From: Saccharothrix carnea
Lineage (GTDB): Bacteria > Actinomycetota > Actinomycetes > Mycobacteriales > Pseudonocardiaceae
Direction of reading: 5' to 3'
Length of the DNA stretch: 64,000 bases
Assembly (NCBI RefSeq): GCF_003014735.1
Contig: NZ_PYAX01000001.1
Location: forward strand, 496,001 to 560,000
The translations under genes were made by a program, and so were the position numbers. The notes beneath the pieces were generated by a model. That model did no database searches. It was not told where the DNA came from and worked only from the letters and a program-made list of their open reading frames with translations. Below, piece by piece: positions 37,576 to 50,004 of this stretch (within the stretch, counting starts at the first letter, position 1; every line of letters begins with the position of its first letter).

Positions 37576-38316
37576 TTGTCCAGTTATGACGTGATCGGTG
37601 ATCCGGCGTTCTTCGGTCGGGTGTGGGCGGAGGACTACGACAGCGGGCCCGAGCTCGACCCGACGCCCGCGGTGGACTTCCTGGCTCCGCTGGCCGGTGG
37701 GCGGCGGACCTTGGAACTGGCGATCGGCACGGGCCGGGTGGCGTTGCCGCTGGCCGCGCGGGGCGTGCCCGTGGAGGGGGTGGAGGGATCCGAGCTGATG
37801 GCGGCGAAACTGGCCGCGAAGCCGGGTGGTGCGGAGGTCCCGGTGACCATCGGTGACATGGCGGACGTGCCCGTGACGGGCCGGTTCGCGGTGGTGTACC
37901 TGGTGTTCAACACGATCTTCAACCTGGTGGACGTCCGGCGGCAGGCGGACTGCTTCGCGAACGTGGCGCGGGTGCTGGAGCCGGACGGCGCGTTCGTGGT
38001 CGAGACGTACGTCCCGGACCCGTCCCGCTTCCCCGATGGCAAGCGGGTCCAGGCGCTGTGGGCGGACGTCGGGTCGGCGGCGATCGAGGTCTACGACGTC
38101 GACCTGGCGGCGCAGCGGTTCGTCAGCCAGAAGGTCATCTTCACGGCGGACGGAATCCGGCTGAAGCCGCACGCGCAGCGCTACACCTATCCCGGCGAAC
38201 TGGACCTCATGGCCGAACGGGCAGGGCTCCGGCTGGCCGAACGCCACGAAACCTGGGACCGCCGCCTATTCACCGGCACCAGCCGCAGCCACGTGTCCGT
38301 GTACCGACCGGTGTGA
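37576..38316 (+). CDS. class I SAM-dependent methyltransferase
   Basis: 246 residues from TTG 37576, with AGGAGA 5 bases upstream that decides this rare start. Motif I is LELAIGTGRVALPLA at about 47-61, followed by GVEGSELMAAKLAAK, motif II VVYLVFNTIFNLVD and LEPDGAFVVETYVPDPSRF. The substrate is unknown. The spacing of 14 bases to the ribosomal-protection gene indicates an operon, so an rRNA or antibiotic substrate is possible but unproven. Confidence 0.88.
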   Translation: MSSYDVIGDPAFFGRVWAEDYDSGPELDPTPAVDFLAPLAGGRRTLELAIGTGRVALPLAARGVPVEGVEGSELMAAKLAAKPGGAEVPVTIGDMADVPVTGRFAVVYLVFNTIFNLVDVRRQADCFANVARVLEPDGAFVVETYVPDPSRFPDGKRVQALWADVGSAAIEVYDVDLAAQRFVSQKVIFTADGIRLKPHAQRYTYPGELDLMAERAGLRLAERHETWDRRLFTGTSRSHVSVYRPV

Positions 38317-38343
38317 CGCCGCCACCCGCCTCGCTCCCGTCTC

Positions 38344-38392
38344 GCTCCCCGCTCCCCGCTCCCCGCTCCCCGCTCCCCGCTCCCCGCTCCCC
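38344..38392. repeat. heptamer tandem repeat, seven copies of GCTCCCC
   Basis: Seven perfect head-to-tail copies of GCTCCCC, 28 bases after the methyltransferase stop. Such arrays are prone to slippage and length variation. Confidence 0.95.
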
Positions 38393-38830
38393 GACGATCG
38401 TCATCACGCGCTCGATCCCCCCACCGCACACCCCTTGCCGCGCAGCCCGTTCCAGCTACCCACGCCGCGCACACAGGCCGTCGGAACTCGGCGGCGCGTA
38501 CGTGCCGGCATGCGGGAGCGGGCGGCGCCGGCATTGCCCACCAGGCGCGGCTTGGCGTGCGACGGCGGGTTCGACCTGCCGGCCCGCAGCCGCTTGGTCA
38601 GCGATCAGCGCGGTCCGCACTCAGCGGCGCGACGGCGCGGCGGCAGCGGTGCGATGACCGCGGCAGCGGCGCTGGGACAGGGGTGCGATGACTGCAGCGG
38701 CAGCGCGGCGAGAGTGCGGCAGCGGCGGTGCAGCGAGTGCGGCATGACGGTCGGCGATCTGCTGCGCCGTGGCGGTGGGACATGACCGCTGCTGTGGCGC
38801 GGTAGTCAGGCGGCGCAGTGTGGCGAGTGC

Positions 38831-38926
38831 GGCGCGGCGCGGCGGTGCTGTGGCGCGGCGCGGCGGTGCTGTGGCGCGGCGCGGCGGTGCTGTGGCGCGG
38901 CGCGGCGGTGCTGTGGCGCGGCGCGG
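38831..38926. repeat. 21-bp minisatellite
   Basis: Four perfect copies of a 21-base unit beginning GGCGCGGCGCGGCGGTGCTG, plus a partial fifth copy. Unit length is a multiple of three, which is why every frame stays open across it. Confidence 0.95.
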
Positions 38927-39310
38927 TTGTGGGGCGTGGCGGCGAGTGTGGCGGTTGGCGGTCGATGTGGCCGTGTGGTGGGACCGGGTCGGTGTGGCTG
39001 CTGGCTGTGTGGTGCGGCGGGTGGACTCTGTGAGGTGAGGTGAGGTGGGTGGGCTCTGTGGGCGGACCGGCAGTGGTGGGTGGGCTTGGCGGGTGAGGCG
39101 GGAGGGTGAGCGACTGGGGCGGGAGGGGGTGGGAGGGGCGAGGGTGGGAGGGGTGTCAGGGGGCGGGGTTGGTTGGCGGCCTCGTTGTTTCAACCGACGT
39201 TTGAGGTTGGGGATAACGGTGTTTTGGTTTGGTTCGGTTGGCAGGTTCACTCGATCGTGGAGGAGGGGTGGGAGGTAAGTGCTGGTCAGGGCGGTGGAGG
39301 GGGTTGGCGG

Positions 39311-42158
<2,848 letters not shown>

Positions 42159-42170
42159 GCGTTCATTGAA

Positions 42171-43073
42171 CTACGGCTGAACCGCGGCGGTGGTCGAACT
42201 GCGCCGGCCTGCCACCGCGAGGAGTTCCGCGGCGGGTCCCACCAACCGCCGCCCGCCCGGCCACACGGCACGCAGCACGCGGCGCAGGTCGAGTTCGACC
42301 GGCACCTCGACCAGGCGTCCTTCGGCGAGGTCGACGGCGACCGCGAGCACGCTGAGCACGGCGGGTGCGACGCCGGCGACGACCGCGCCCCGCACGGCCG
42401 TGGTGGAGCCCAGTTCCAGCGCGGGCGGGCACGCGTCCGGCAACGCCCGGTCGAGGGTGTCGCGGGTGCCCGAGCCGCGTTCGCGCATGACCAGCGGCGT
42501 CCGGGCCAGTTCCGGCGGGGTGAGCGGTCGGCGCCGGCGCGACCACGGGTGTCCTGGCGCGACGACCAGGGCGAGCCGGTCCACGGCCACCTTCCGGGAC
42601 GAAAGCCCTGGTAGAGCACCTGGGGCTTCGACGAACCCGAGGTCGACCGCAGCGTCGCGGACGAGGGTGCCGACAGTCTCGGAGTTGGTCACCCTCAGGC
42701 CCACGCGCAGGTCGGGGCGGGCGCGGCGCAGTTCGCCGATCCAGCTCGGCGCGAGGTGCTCGGCCACGGTCATGCTGGCGGCGACCCGTAGCTCGGCCTC
42801 CTGCGCCGACCGCAGCGCCCGCGCGCCCTCCACCAAACCCGCGACCTCGTCCAGCACGCGCCGTGCCCGTTCGGTCACCACCACGCCCGCGGGTGTGAGC
42901 ACCGAGCCGCGCCGGCCGCGGTCCACGAGCACGACGCCGAGTCGCCGTTCCAGTGTGGACAGCCGCTTGCTCGCCGAGGGCTGCGCGATGCCCAGTTGAT
43001 CGGCGGCCCGGCCGAGGCTGCCCAGTTCCCCGACGAGCACCAGCAGGCGCAGCGATTCGAGGTCCGGGGTCAT
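42171..43073 (-). CDS. LysR family regulator, divergent from the YeiH-type exporter
   Basis: 300 residues from ATG 43073 (MTPDLESL, the normal distance before the helix-turn-helix); a start two codons earlier is possible. The winged helix is LRLLVLVGELGSLGRAADQLGIAQPSASKRLSTLERRLG, and an effector-binding domain follows. The start codon lies within one arm of a palindrome whose other arm carries the start of the divergent exporter gene, so it most likely controls that exporter and itself. Confidence 0.92.
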   Translation of the reverse strand: MTPDLESLRLLVLVGELGSLGRAADQLGIAQPSASKRLSTLERRLGVVLVDRGRRGSVLTPAGVVVTERARRVLDEVAGLVEGARALRSAQEAELRVAASMTVAEHLAPSWIGELRRARPDLRVGLRVTNSETVGTLVRDAAVDLGFVEAPGALPGLSSRKVAVDRLALVVAPGHPWSRRRRPLTPPELARTPLVMRERGSGTRDTLDRALPDACPPALELGSTTAVRGAVVAGVAPAVLSVLAVAVDLAEGRLVEVPVELDLRRVLRAVWPGGRRLVGPAAELLAVAGRRSSTTAAVQP

Positions 43074-43099
43074 AGCCACAGGGTATGACCCCAGACCTC
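43058..43099. promoter_or_regulatory. palindrome carrying the starts of the LysR and YeiH genes
   Basis: The arms GAGGTCCGGGGTCATA and TATGACCCCAGACCTC are nearly perfect inverted copies around a 9-base centre, and each contains one gene's ATG. Divergent start codons are 11 bases apart. It is a likely LysR operator, or a product of mirrored N-terminal coding (both proteins begin MTPDL). Confidence 0.7.
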
Positions 43100-43933
43100 A
43101 CCGCCGCCTACCGGAAGCGTTCGCGCGGGCGGAGGGTGGGCGGTGTGCTGATCGCCGCGTTGGTCCTGGGTGTGCTGGTGGGTGGACGCCTGCCGGACCT
43201 GAGCGGCGTCACGCGCCGGTTGCTTCGCGCCGGGGTGGTACTGCTCGGCCTGCAACTGTCCGTTGTGCAACTTCTCACTTTGGGACCGGGCGTTCTGGTG
43301 GCCGTGGTGGTGACCGTCGCGGTCACGTTCTTCGGCACGGTGTGGCTCGGCCGGTGGCTGGGCCTGCCGCGAGGCCTGTACGTCCTGGTGGCCAGCGGTT
43401 TCTCGATCTGCGGCGCGTCGGCCATCGCCGCCGTCGAGGGCAGGGTGGACCGCGAGGACGAGCACGTGGCCACGAGCGTCGCCCTGGTCACGCTCTACGG
43501 CACGCTGGCGATGGTCGTGCTGCCGCTGCTGGGCGCGTCACCGGAGTGGATCGGGCTGAGCGTGCACGAGGTGGCGCAGGTGGCCGCCGCCGCGCCCGCC
43601 GGCGGCCTGGCGACGGCGATGGCGGTGAAGCTCGGCCGGGTGGCGTTGCTGGCGCCGATCGTGGCCGGTGTGGGTGGTCGCGGCGCACCACCGGTGCCCG
43701 GTTTCCTGCTCGGTTTCCTGGCGTTGATGCTGGTCAGCCCGCTGGTACCGGGTGCCGTGCTAGACGTGGCCAAGACCGTGACGACCGTCGTGCTGGCCGC
43801 CGCGCTGTTCGGTCTGGGCACGTCCGTGCGCCCCGGAGCACTGTTGCGGACCAGCCCCAGGGCGCTCCTCCTGGGGCTGCTCGCCACGGTCCTGGTGTGC
43901 GGGACGGGTTACCTGTCGCTGCGGGTGGTGTGA
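43085..43933 (+). CDS. YeiH/UPF0324 (putative sulfate exporter) family membrane protein
   Basis: 282 residues from ATG 43085, with about nine membrane segments. Family text includes [20 protein letters not shown], the conserved [16 protein letters not shown] block and the ending [23 protein letters not shown]. Bacterial YeiH proteins are often regulated by a divergent LysR gene, as here. The substrate is unsettled. A GTG at about 43150, behind GGAGG, could be the true start and would leave the palindrome fully intergenic. Its end overlaps sdhB by 25 bases on the other strand. Confidence 0.88.
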   Translation: MTPDLTAAYRKRSRGRRVGGVLIAALVLGVLVGGRLPDLSGVTRRLLRAGVVLLGLQLSVVQLLTLGPGVLVAVVVTVAVTFFGTVWLGRWLGLPRGLYVLVASGFSICGASAIAAVEGRVDREDEHVATSVALVTLYGTLAMVVLPLLGASPEWIGLSVHEVAQVAAAAPAGGLATAMAVKLGRVALLAPIVAGVGGRGAPPVPGFLLGFLALMLVSPLVPGAVLDVAKTVTTVVLAAALFGLGTSVRPGALLRTSPRALLLGLLATVLVCGTGYLSLRVV

Positions 43934-44651
43934 GCGCGCAGCAGGTCGGCGTTCAGCCGGGCGATGGTGGTCAGCGGGATGCCCTTGGGGCACGCCGACG
44001 TGCACTCGCCGGTGTTCGTGCAGCCGCCGAAGCCGGACGCGTCGTGCTCGGCCACCATGTCCCGTGCCCGCGAGTACCGCTCCGGTTGGCCCTGCGGCAG
44101 CACGCCGAGGTGCGTGGCCTTCGCCGCGGTGAACAACATGGCCGACCCGTTGGGGCACGCGGCCACGCACGCGCCGCAGCCGATGCACGCCGCCGCCTCG
44201 AACGCCGTGTCCGCGTCCGGCTTGGGCACGGGGGTCGCGTGCGCGTCCGGCGCCGACCCGGCCGGCACGCTGACGTACCCGCCCGCCGCCACGATCCGGT
44301 CGAACGCCGACCGGTCCACCACCAGGTCGCGCACCACCGGGAACGGCTCGGCCCGCCACGGCTCGACGGTCACCACGTCGCCGTCGCGGAAGTGCCGCAG
44401 GTGCAGCTGGCACGCCGTGGTGGCCTTCTCCGGCCCGTGCGCCATCCCGTTGATCATCAACCCGCACATGCCGCAGATGCCCTCGCGGCAGTCGTGGTCG
44501 AACGCCACCGGCTCCTGCCCCTCGGTGATCAACCGCTCGTTGAGCACGTCCAGCATCTCCAGGAACGACATGTCCGGCGACAGGTCGTCCAGGACGTACT
44601 CCACCAACCGCCCGGTGGCACCGCTCTGCCGCCAGATCCGCAGGGTCAGCT

Positions 44652-44655
<4 letters not shown>
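43909..44655 (-). CDS. sdhB: succinate dehydrogenase/fumarate reductase iron-sulfur subunit
   Basis: 248 residues from the GTG at 44655, overlapping the sdhA stop (GTGA). The [2Fe-2S] cysteines are in [18 protein letters not shown], and the [4Fe-4S] and [3Fe-4S] ligands are in [14 protein letters not shown] and [14 protein letters not shown]. It passes electrons from the flavoprotein to the membrane quinone site. It is the last gene of sdhC-sdhA-sdhB. Confidence 0.95.
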
Positions 44656-46565
<1,910 letters not shown>

Positions 46566-46566
46566 G

Positions 46567-47196
46567 TCAGCTCACCAATCCGGTGAAGACGGCGAAGGGA
46601 ACGGAGAGGAAACCGGCGCAGATCGCCACGGCCACGCCGAGGCCGATCACGCGCGAGGTGGTGACGCCCAACGTCTGGATGGCGCTCCACACGCCGTGGC
46701 GGATGTGGAAGCCCAGGGCGAGCACGGCGATCGCGTACGCCAGCACCACGTACCAGTGCTGGAAGTCGGCGACCACGTTCGCGTGAATCTCGCCGGGTAT
46801 GCCGTTCGGGTTGAGCCACCCGACCGTGAGGTCGAGCAGGTGGTAGACCACGAACAGGGCGATGATCACACCGCCCCAGCGCATGGTGCGGGCCGCGTAA
46901 CTGCCCTGGACACGTCGGCGGTGCTCGTAGCGGCCCCTGGCCTTGCGCGCCTTCGCGGTCAGTTGGTAGGCGGCGACGAAGTGCAGCGTGACGCAGGCGA
47001 GCAGCGCCACCCGCGTCGGCCAGACCGCGCCGATCTCGCGCAGCCAGTGGCCGTAGCCGTTGATCGCGTCCGGGCCGGAGAAGACGGTGAGGTTGCCGAG
47101 CATGTGCACGACGACGTACAGCAGCAGTCCGGCGCCGGTGACCGCCATGACGACTTTCTTGCCGACGGTGGTGCGGTAGAGCCCGATCGTGTCCAC
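46567..47196 (-). CDS. sdhC: succinate dehydrogenase cytochrome b subunit
   Basis: 209 residues from the GTG at 47196 ([21 protein letters not shown]). Five membrane helices, with heme-ligand histidines likely in [30 protein letters not shown] and FHIRHGVW. A single five-helix cytochrome subunit without sdhD is the menaquinone type. Its stop is one base from the sdhA ATG. It is divergent from a LysR gene, which probably regulates it. Confidence 0.92.
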   Translation of the reverse strand: MDTIGLYRTTVGKKVVMAVTGAGLLLYVVVHMLGNLTVFSGPDAINGYGHWLREIGAVWPTRVALLACVTLHFVAAYQLTAKARKARGRYEHRRRVQGSYAARTMRWGGVIIALFVVYHLLDLTVGWLNPNGIPGEIHANVVADFQHWYVVLAYAIAVLALGFHIRHGVWSAIQTLGVTTSRVIGLGVAVAICAGFLSVPFAVFTGLVS

Positions 47197-47255
47197 GTCG
47201 CTGACGCTAGGAACGGGGGTGACGAGTCGTCCAATACATCGTGAGCTGGCTGAAG

Positions 47256-47270
47256 ATAGCCTGGGGCTAT
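47256..47270. promoter_or_regulatory. LysR-type box overlapping the start of the sdh-linked regulator
   Basis: ATAGCC-TGG-GGCTAT is a perfect 6-bp inverted repeat with the T-N11-A form of LysR boxes. It overlaps the regulator's own ATG at 47269, and TAGCCT within it could be a -10 for a leaderless mRNA. Autorepression is the expected effect. Confidence 0.65.
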
Positions 47271-48174
47271 GACGCTGCAGCAGCTCGTGTACTTCCTGGC
47301 AGTGGCCCGGACACGGCACTTCACGCGTGCGGCGGCGGAGGTGCGTGTGGCGCAGCCCTCACTGTCCAAGCAGATCCACGCGCTGGAGAAGGAGCTGGGG
47401 GCGGAGCTGTTCAGCCGGGCGCGCGGGAACGTGACGTTGACGCCGGCGGGTGAGGCGCTGCTGCCCGTGGCCGCGCGGATCCTGTCCGATGTGGACACGG
47501 CGCGGCTGGAGGTGGCCGAGCTGGTGGGGCTGCGGCGGGGTCGGGTGCGGGTGGGTGCGACGCCCAGCCTGTGCGGCAGCCTGTTCGCGGACGTGATCAA
47601 GCGGTACCACGACGCCTACCCCGGCATCCAGGTGTCGGTGACGGAGGGCGGGTCGCGTGACCTGGTCGCGGCGCTGGAGGCGGGGCAGCTGGACCTGGCG
47701 CTGGTGATCGTGTCACCCGCGGACGCGGACCGGGCGCTGACCGTGGTGCCGGTGTTGCGGGAGGAGCTGGTGGTGGCGTCGGCGTCACCGTTGGGGGTCA
47801 CCCGGATGCGGTTGACGGACCTCAGGGATCACCCGTTGGTGATGTTCCGGCCGGGGTACGACCTGCGGGAGACGACGTTGGCGGCGTGCCGGCAGGCGGG
47901 GTTCGAGCCGCGGTTCGCGGTGGAAGGCGGGGAGATGGACGCCGTGCTGCGGTTCGTGGAGGTGGGGTTGGGGGTGGCGATCGTGCCGAGCACGGTGCTG
48001 GCGGCGCGGTCGTTGCACGGGACGCCGTTGGCGCCGGCCACCACTCGGACGGTGGCGCTGGCGCATCGGACGGACGTGGCGCCGACGTCGGCCGGGCGTG
48101 CGTTCCAGCAGGTGCTGCTGGCGTTCCTGCGTGGGGCGGATCTGCCGTCTGGGGTTCACCTGGTGGGGTCCTAG
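47269..48174 (+). CDS. LysR family regulator divergent from sdhCAB
   Basis: 301 residues. The N-terminal winged helix is MTLQQLVYFLAVARTRHFTRAAAEVRVAQPSLSKQIHALEKELG, and the effector domain begins near VRVGATPSLCGSLF. It lies 72 bases from the sdhC start, in the usual LysR-target orientation, so it is the likely regulator of succinate dehydrogenase. The inducer is unknown. Confidence 0.93.
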   Translation: MTLQQLVYFLAVARTRHFTRAAAEVRVAQPSLSKQIHALEKELGAELFSRARGNVTLTPAGEALLPVAARILSDVDTARLEVAELVGLRRGRVRVGATPSLCGSLFADVIKRYHDAYPGIQVSVTEGGSRDLVAALEAGQLDLALVIVSPADADRALTVVPVLREELVVASASPLGVTRMRLTDLRDHPLVMFRPGYDLRETTLAACRQAGFEPRFAVEGGEMDAVLRFVEVGLGVAIVPSTVLAARSLHGTPLAPATTRTVALAHRTDVAPTSAGRAFQQVLLAFLRGADLPSGVHLVGS

Positions 48175-48185
48175 GCTGCTGGACC

Positions 48186-48689
48186 GTGCTGATCCGACGC
48201 GAGAACGCGGCCGACGTCCAGGCGATCCACGACGTGACGGAGGCCGCGTTCGCGGCCCGACCGGGTGGTGAGGCGCGCCTGGTCGGTGAGCTGCGGGCCG
48301 ATCCGGGGTGGATCCCGGCCCTGTCGCTCGTCGCCGAGCTCGACGGTGCCACGGTCGGTCACGTCGTGTGCACGCGCGGGTCCGTGGGTGACTTCCCGGC
48401 CCTCGGCCTGGGGCCTCTCAGCGTGCTCCCCTCGCACCAACGTTCCGGCGTCGGCAAGGCCCTGATGCACGCCGTCCTGGGTGCCGCCGACGCCCTCGAC
48501 GAGCCCCTGGTGATCCTCTTGGGCGACCCGGCCTACTACTCCCGCTTCGGCTTCGTCCCGGCGTCCACCTACGACATCACCCCACCGGACCCCACCTGGA
48601 CCCCGTACTTCCAAGCCCGCACGCTCACCACCTACACCCCCGCCCTCACCGGCCCCTTCACCTACGCCACCCCCTTCACCACCCTCTAA
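48186..48689 (+). CDS. GNAT family N-acetyltransferase
   Basis: 167 residues from GTG 48186; the frame is open earlier, inside the LysR gene. Motifs: LGPLSVLPSHQRSGVGKALMHAVLGAADALDEPLVILLGDPAYYSRFGFVPAS, the YhbS-like acetyltransferase pattern. The substrate is unknown. It starts 11 bases after the LysR stop. Confidence 0.9.
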   Translation: MLIRRENAADVQAIHDVTEAAFAARPGGEARLVGELRADPGWIPALSLVAELDGATVGHVVCTRGSVGDFPALGLGPLSVLPSHQRSGVGKALMHAVLGAADALDEPLVILLGDPAYYSRFGFVPASTYDITPPDPTWTPYFQARTLTTYTPALTGPFTYATPFTTL

Positions 48690-48786
48690 CCCCGCGCGAG
48701 TCGAACCTCCAGGTCCCGCGTGTCCCACGTTCGGAACGCGCGTGTCCTACGTAGGACACGCGGGACCTGAGTGTTCGACTCGCGGG
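48690..48786. repeat. nested palindrome with a 24-bp perfect core, locus E of the 3'-end family
   Basis: Outer arms around CGCGAGTCGAAC...AGGTCCCGCGTGTCC and GGACACGCGGGACCT...GTTCGACTCGCGG pair over about 30 bases. The inner element 48739-48762, CGCGTGTCCTAC followed by its exact reverse complement, is a perfect 24-bp palindrome. The GTGTCCTACGT core matches the CGTAGGACAC units at locus B. It fills the gap between the convergent GNAT and MetE-like genes. Confidence 0.85.
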
Positions 48787-48787
48787 G

Positions 48788-49798
48788 TTACCAGCCTTCG
48801 GGTGGTTCGACGAACGCCTTGCCCACGTCACGGGTCAGCGCCAGCGCCCGCCGCACCCACTTCGCGCTCGCACCGGCCATGCCGCACGTCGGCGTCGGCA
48901 CGGCGTGCGTGCCCAGGATCGACCGCGGGAACCCCAGCCGGTCCACCAGGTCCAACGCGGGCTGGGCCAGCGACTTCAGCGTCTGCGGCGTGGCCGGGTC
49001 GGTGCTCGGGGCGAGACCGAGCAGCAGCTGGGTCTTCTCCTCCCACGCCTCGCCGATCTCGTCCCACATCGTGTCGTCCAGGATCGTGACGTCGAACGAC
49101 ACGGCCCGCGCACCCGCCTGGCGCAAGAGCGTCACGGGCGGTTTCGGCGCGCAGCAGTGCACGATCACGTCCGCGTCGAGGCCGTCGACCACGGTCTGCA
49201 GCACGGCACGCGCGTCCGGCTCGGGGACAGCGGCGACCGTGCCCAGTTTGGACGGCGTCGGCAGCAGGCCCTTGAGCACGGCGGGCAGCGCCGGTTCGTC
49301 CAGCTGCACGACGACCTTCGCGCCGGTGCGCTTGGCGACCTCGGCGACGTGCCGGTTGAGCCCTTCGACCAGGGACTGGGTGAACTCGCGCAGCGCACCC
49401 CTGTCGGTGAGCACGCGGTGGCCGCGCAGCAGCTCGACGCTCGCCGTGAGCGTCCACGGTCCGGCGGCCTGCACCTTGACCACCGGTGGCGGCACGGGCT
49501 CGGCGGCTTCCTCGAACGCGTCCAGGTCGCGGCGCAACAGGTCCACCGCGCGCCGGTGGTCCCTACCGGGGTGCGCGGCGGTCCGCCAACCGGACGGGAC
49601 CACCTCGACCGGCAGGTCGACCAGGAGCGCGGCGGTGCGGCCGATCATGTCCGCGCCGACACCCCGTGCGGGCAGTTCGGGCAGGTGAGGGAGGTCGGGG
49701 AGTTCGCCGAGCACGATCCTGGCGGCCTCCAGCGGGTCGGTTCCGGGTAGCGAGCCGATGCCGGTGGCGGCACCGGCGGACCAAGGGAGGGCATCCAC
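48788..49798 (-). CDS. cobalamin-independent methionine synthase-like protein
   Basis: 336 residues, equivalent to the C-terminal catalytic half of MetE. Motifs: GAATGIGSLPGTDPLEAARIV at the N-terminus, VVVQLDEPALPAVLKGL, the zinc ligand pattern VIVHCCAPKPPVTLL and the closing GTHAVPTPTCGMAGASAKW. Its length and neighbourhood match the M. tuberculosis Rv3015c group. Zinc His/Cys residues are visible, so thiol methyl-transfer chemistry is plausible. The physiological methyl donor is not known. Confidence 0.88.
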   Translation of the reverse strand: MDALPWSAGAATGIGSLPGTDPLEAARIVLGELPDLPHLPELPARGVGADMIGRTAALLVDLPVEVVPSGWRTAAHPGRDHRRAVDLLRRDLDAFEEAAEPVPPPVVKVQAAGPWTLTASVELLRGHRVLTDRGALREFTQSLVEGLNRHVAEVAKRTGAKVVVQLDEPALPAVLKGLLPTPSKLGTVAAVPEPDARAVLQTVVDGLDADVIVHCCAPKPPVTLLRQAGARAVSFDVTILDDTMWDEIGEAWEEKTQLLLGLAPSTDPATPQTLKSLAQPALDLVDRLGFPRSILGTHAVPTPTCGMAGASAKWVRRALALTRDVGKAFVEPPEGW

Positions 49799-49844
49799 GC
49801 GGACAGTCTCCCACCACCGCCGCTCGGCCGTTCAGGACTGAAAA

Positions 49845-49854
49845 GGTCTAGACC
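49845..49854. promoter_or_regulatory. dre-like (DasR) site 1
   Basis: GGTCTAGACC, a perfect palindrome flanked by AAAA and CATT, matches the core of the Streptomyces DasR-responsive element (TGGTCTAGACCA). It lies just upstream of the -35 box of the chitinase promoter. Confidence 0.75.
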
Positions 49855-49856
49855 CA

Positions 49857-49885
49857 TTGACGAAGTGGTCTAGGCCACCTACGGT
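49857..49885 (+). promoter_or_regulatory. promoter of the chitinase gene
   Basis: TTGACG at 49857-49862 and TACGGT at 49880-49885 are separated by 17 bases. The transcript would have a leader of about 113 bases before the ATG at 50005. Confidence 0.75.
49866..49877. promoter_or_regulatory. dre-like (DasR) site 2, in the promoter spacer
   Basis: TGGTCTAGGCCA differs from the dre core by one base. It occupies the spacer between the -35 and -10 boxes, where a bound GntR-type repressor would block RNA polymerase. Confidence 0.78.
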
Positions 49886-50004
49886 CACCTTGTCGGTGCC
49901 GACAGTGGTCGAGGGCACCGCCACGACGTGGTGTGGGGGCGTGCCGCGCCCCGCGCTCCCGCACCACTCCCACCCCGTTCCCCCCTGCACGGGAGTAGGT
50001 ACCG

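Larger units (their letters stand above)
38317..39310. other. 1-kb gene-free low-complexity tract
   Basis: Between the methyltransferase and ligA there is no convincing gene. The left part is C-rich with short tandem repeats, the middle contains a 21-bp minisatellite, and the right third (about 39020-39310) is strongly G-rich on the plus strand with many GGG runs separated by short loops, interrupted near 39180-39250 by an A/T-richer patch. Open frames here are repeat-encoded and lack ribosome sites. Confidence 0.65.

Noticed and set aside
38831..38926. Possible CRISPR array
   Set aside because: Units are head-to-tail without spacers and no cas genes are present.
38621..39250. A 209-codon minus-strand Pro/Arg/Thr-rich frame with PPRRATA repeats
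   Set aside because: The repeats are simply the 21-bp minisatellite read in frame. No ribosome site, no domain, and the region is low complexity; kept as non-coding.
43058..43099. Palindrome as a terminator
   Set aside because: It lies between divergent starts, not gene ends, so an operator or coding coincidence is more likely.
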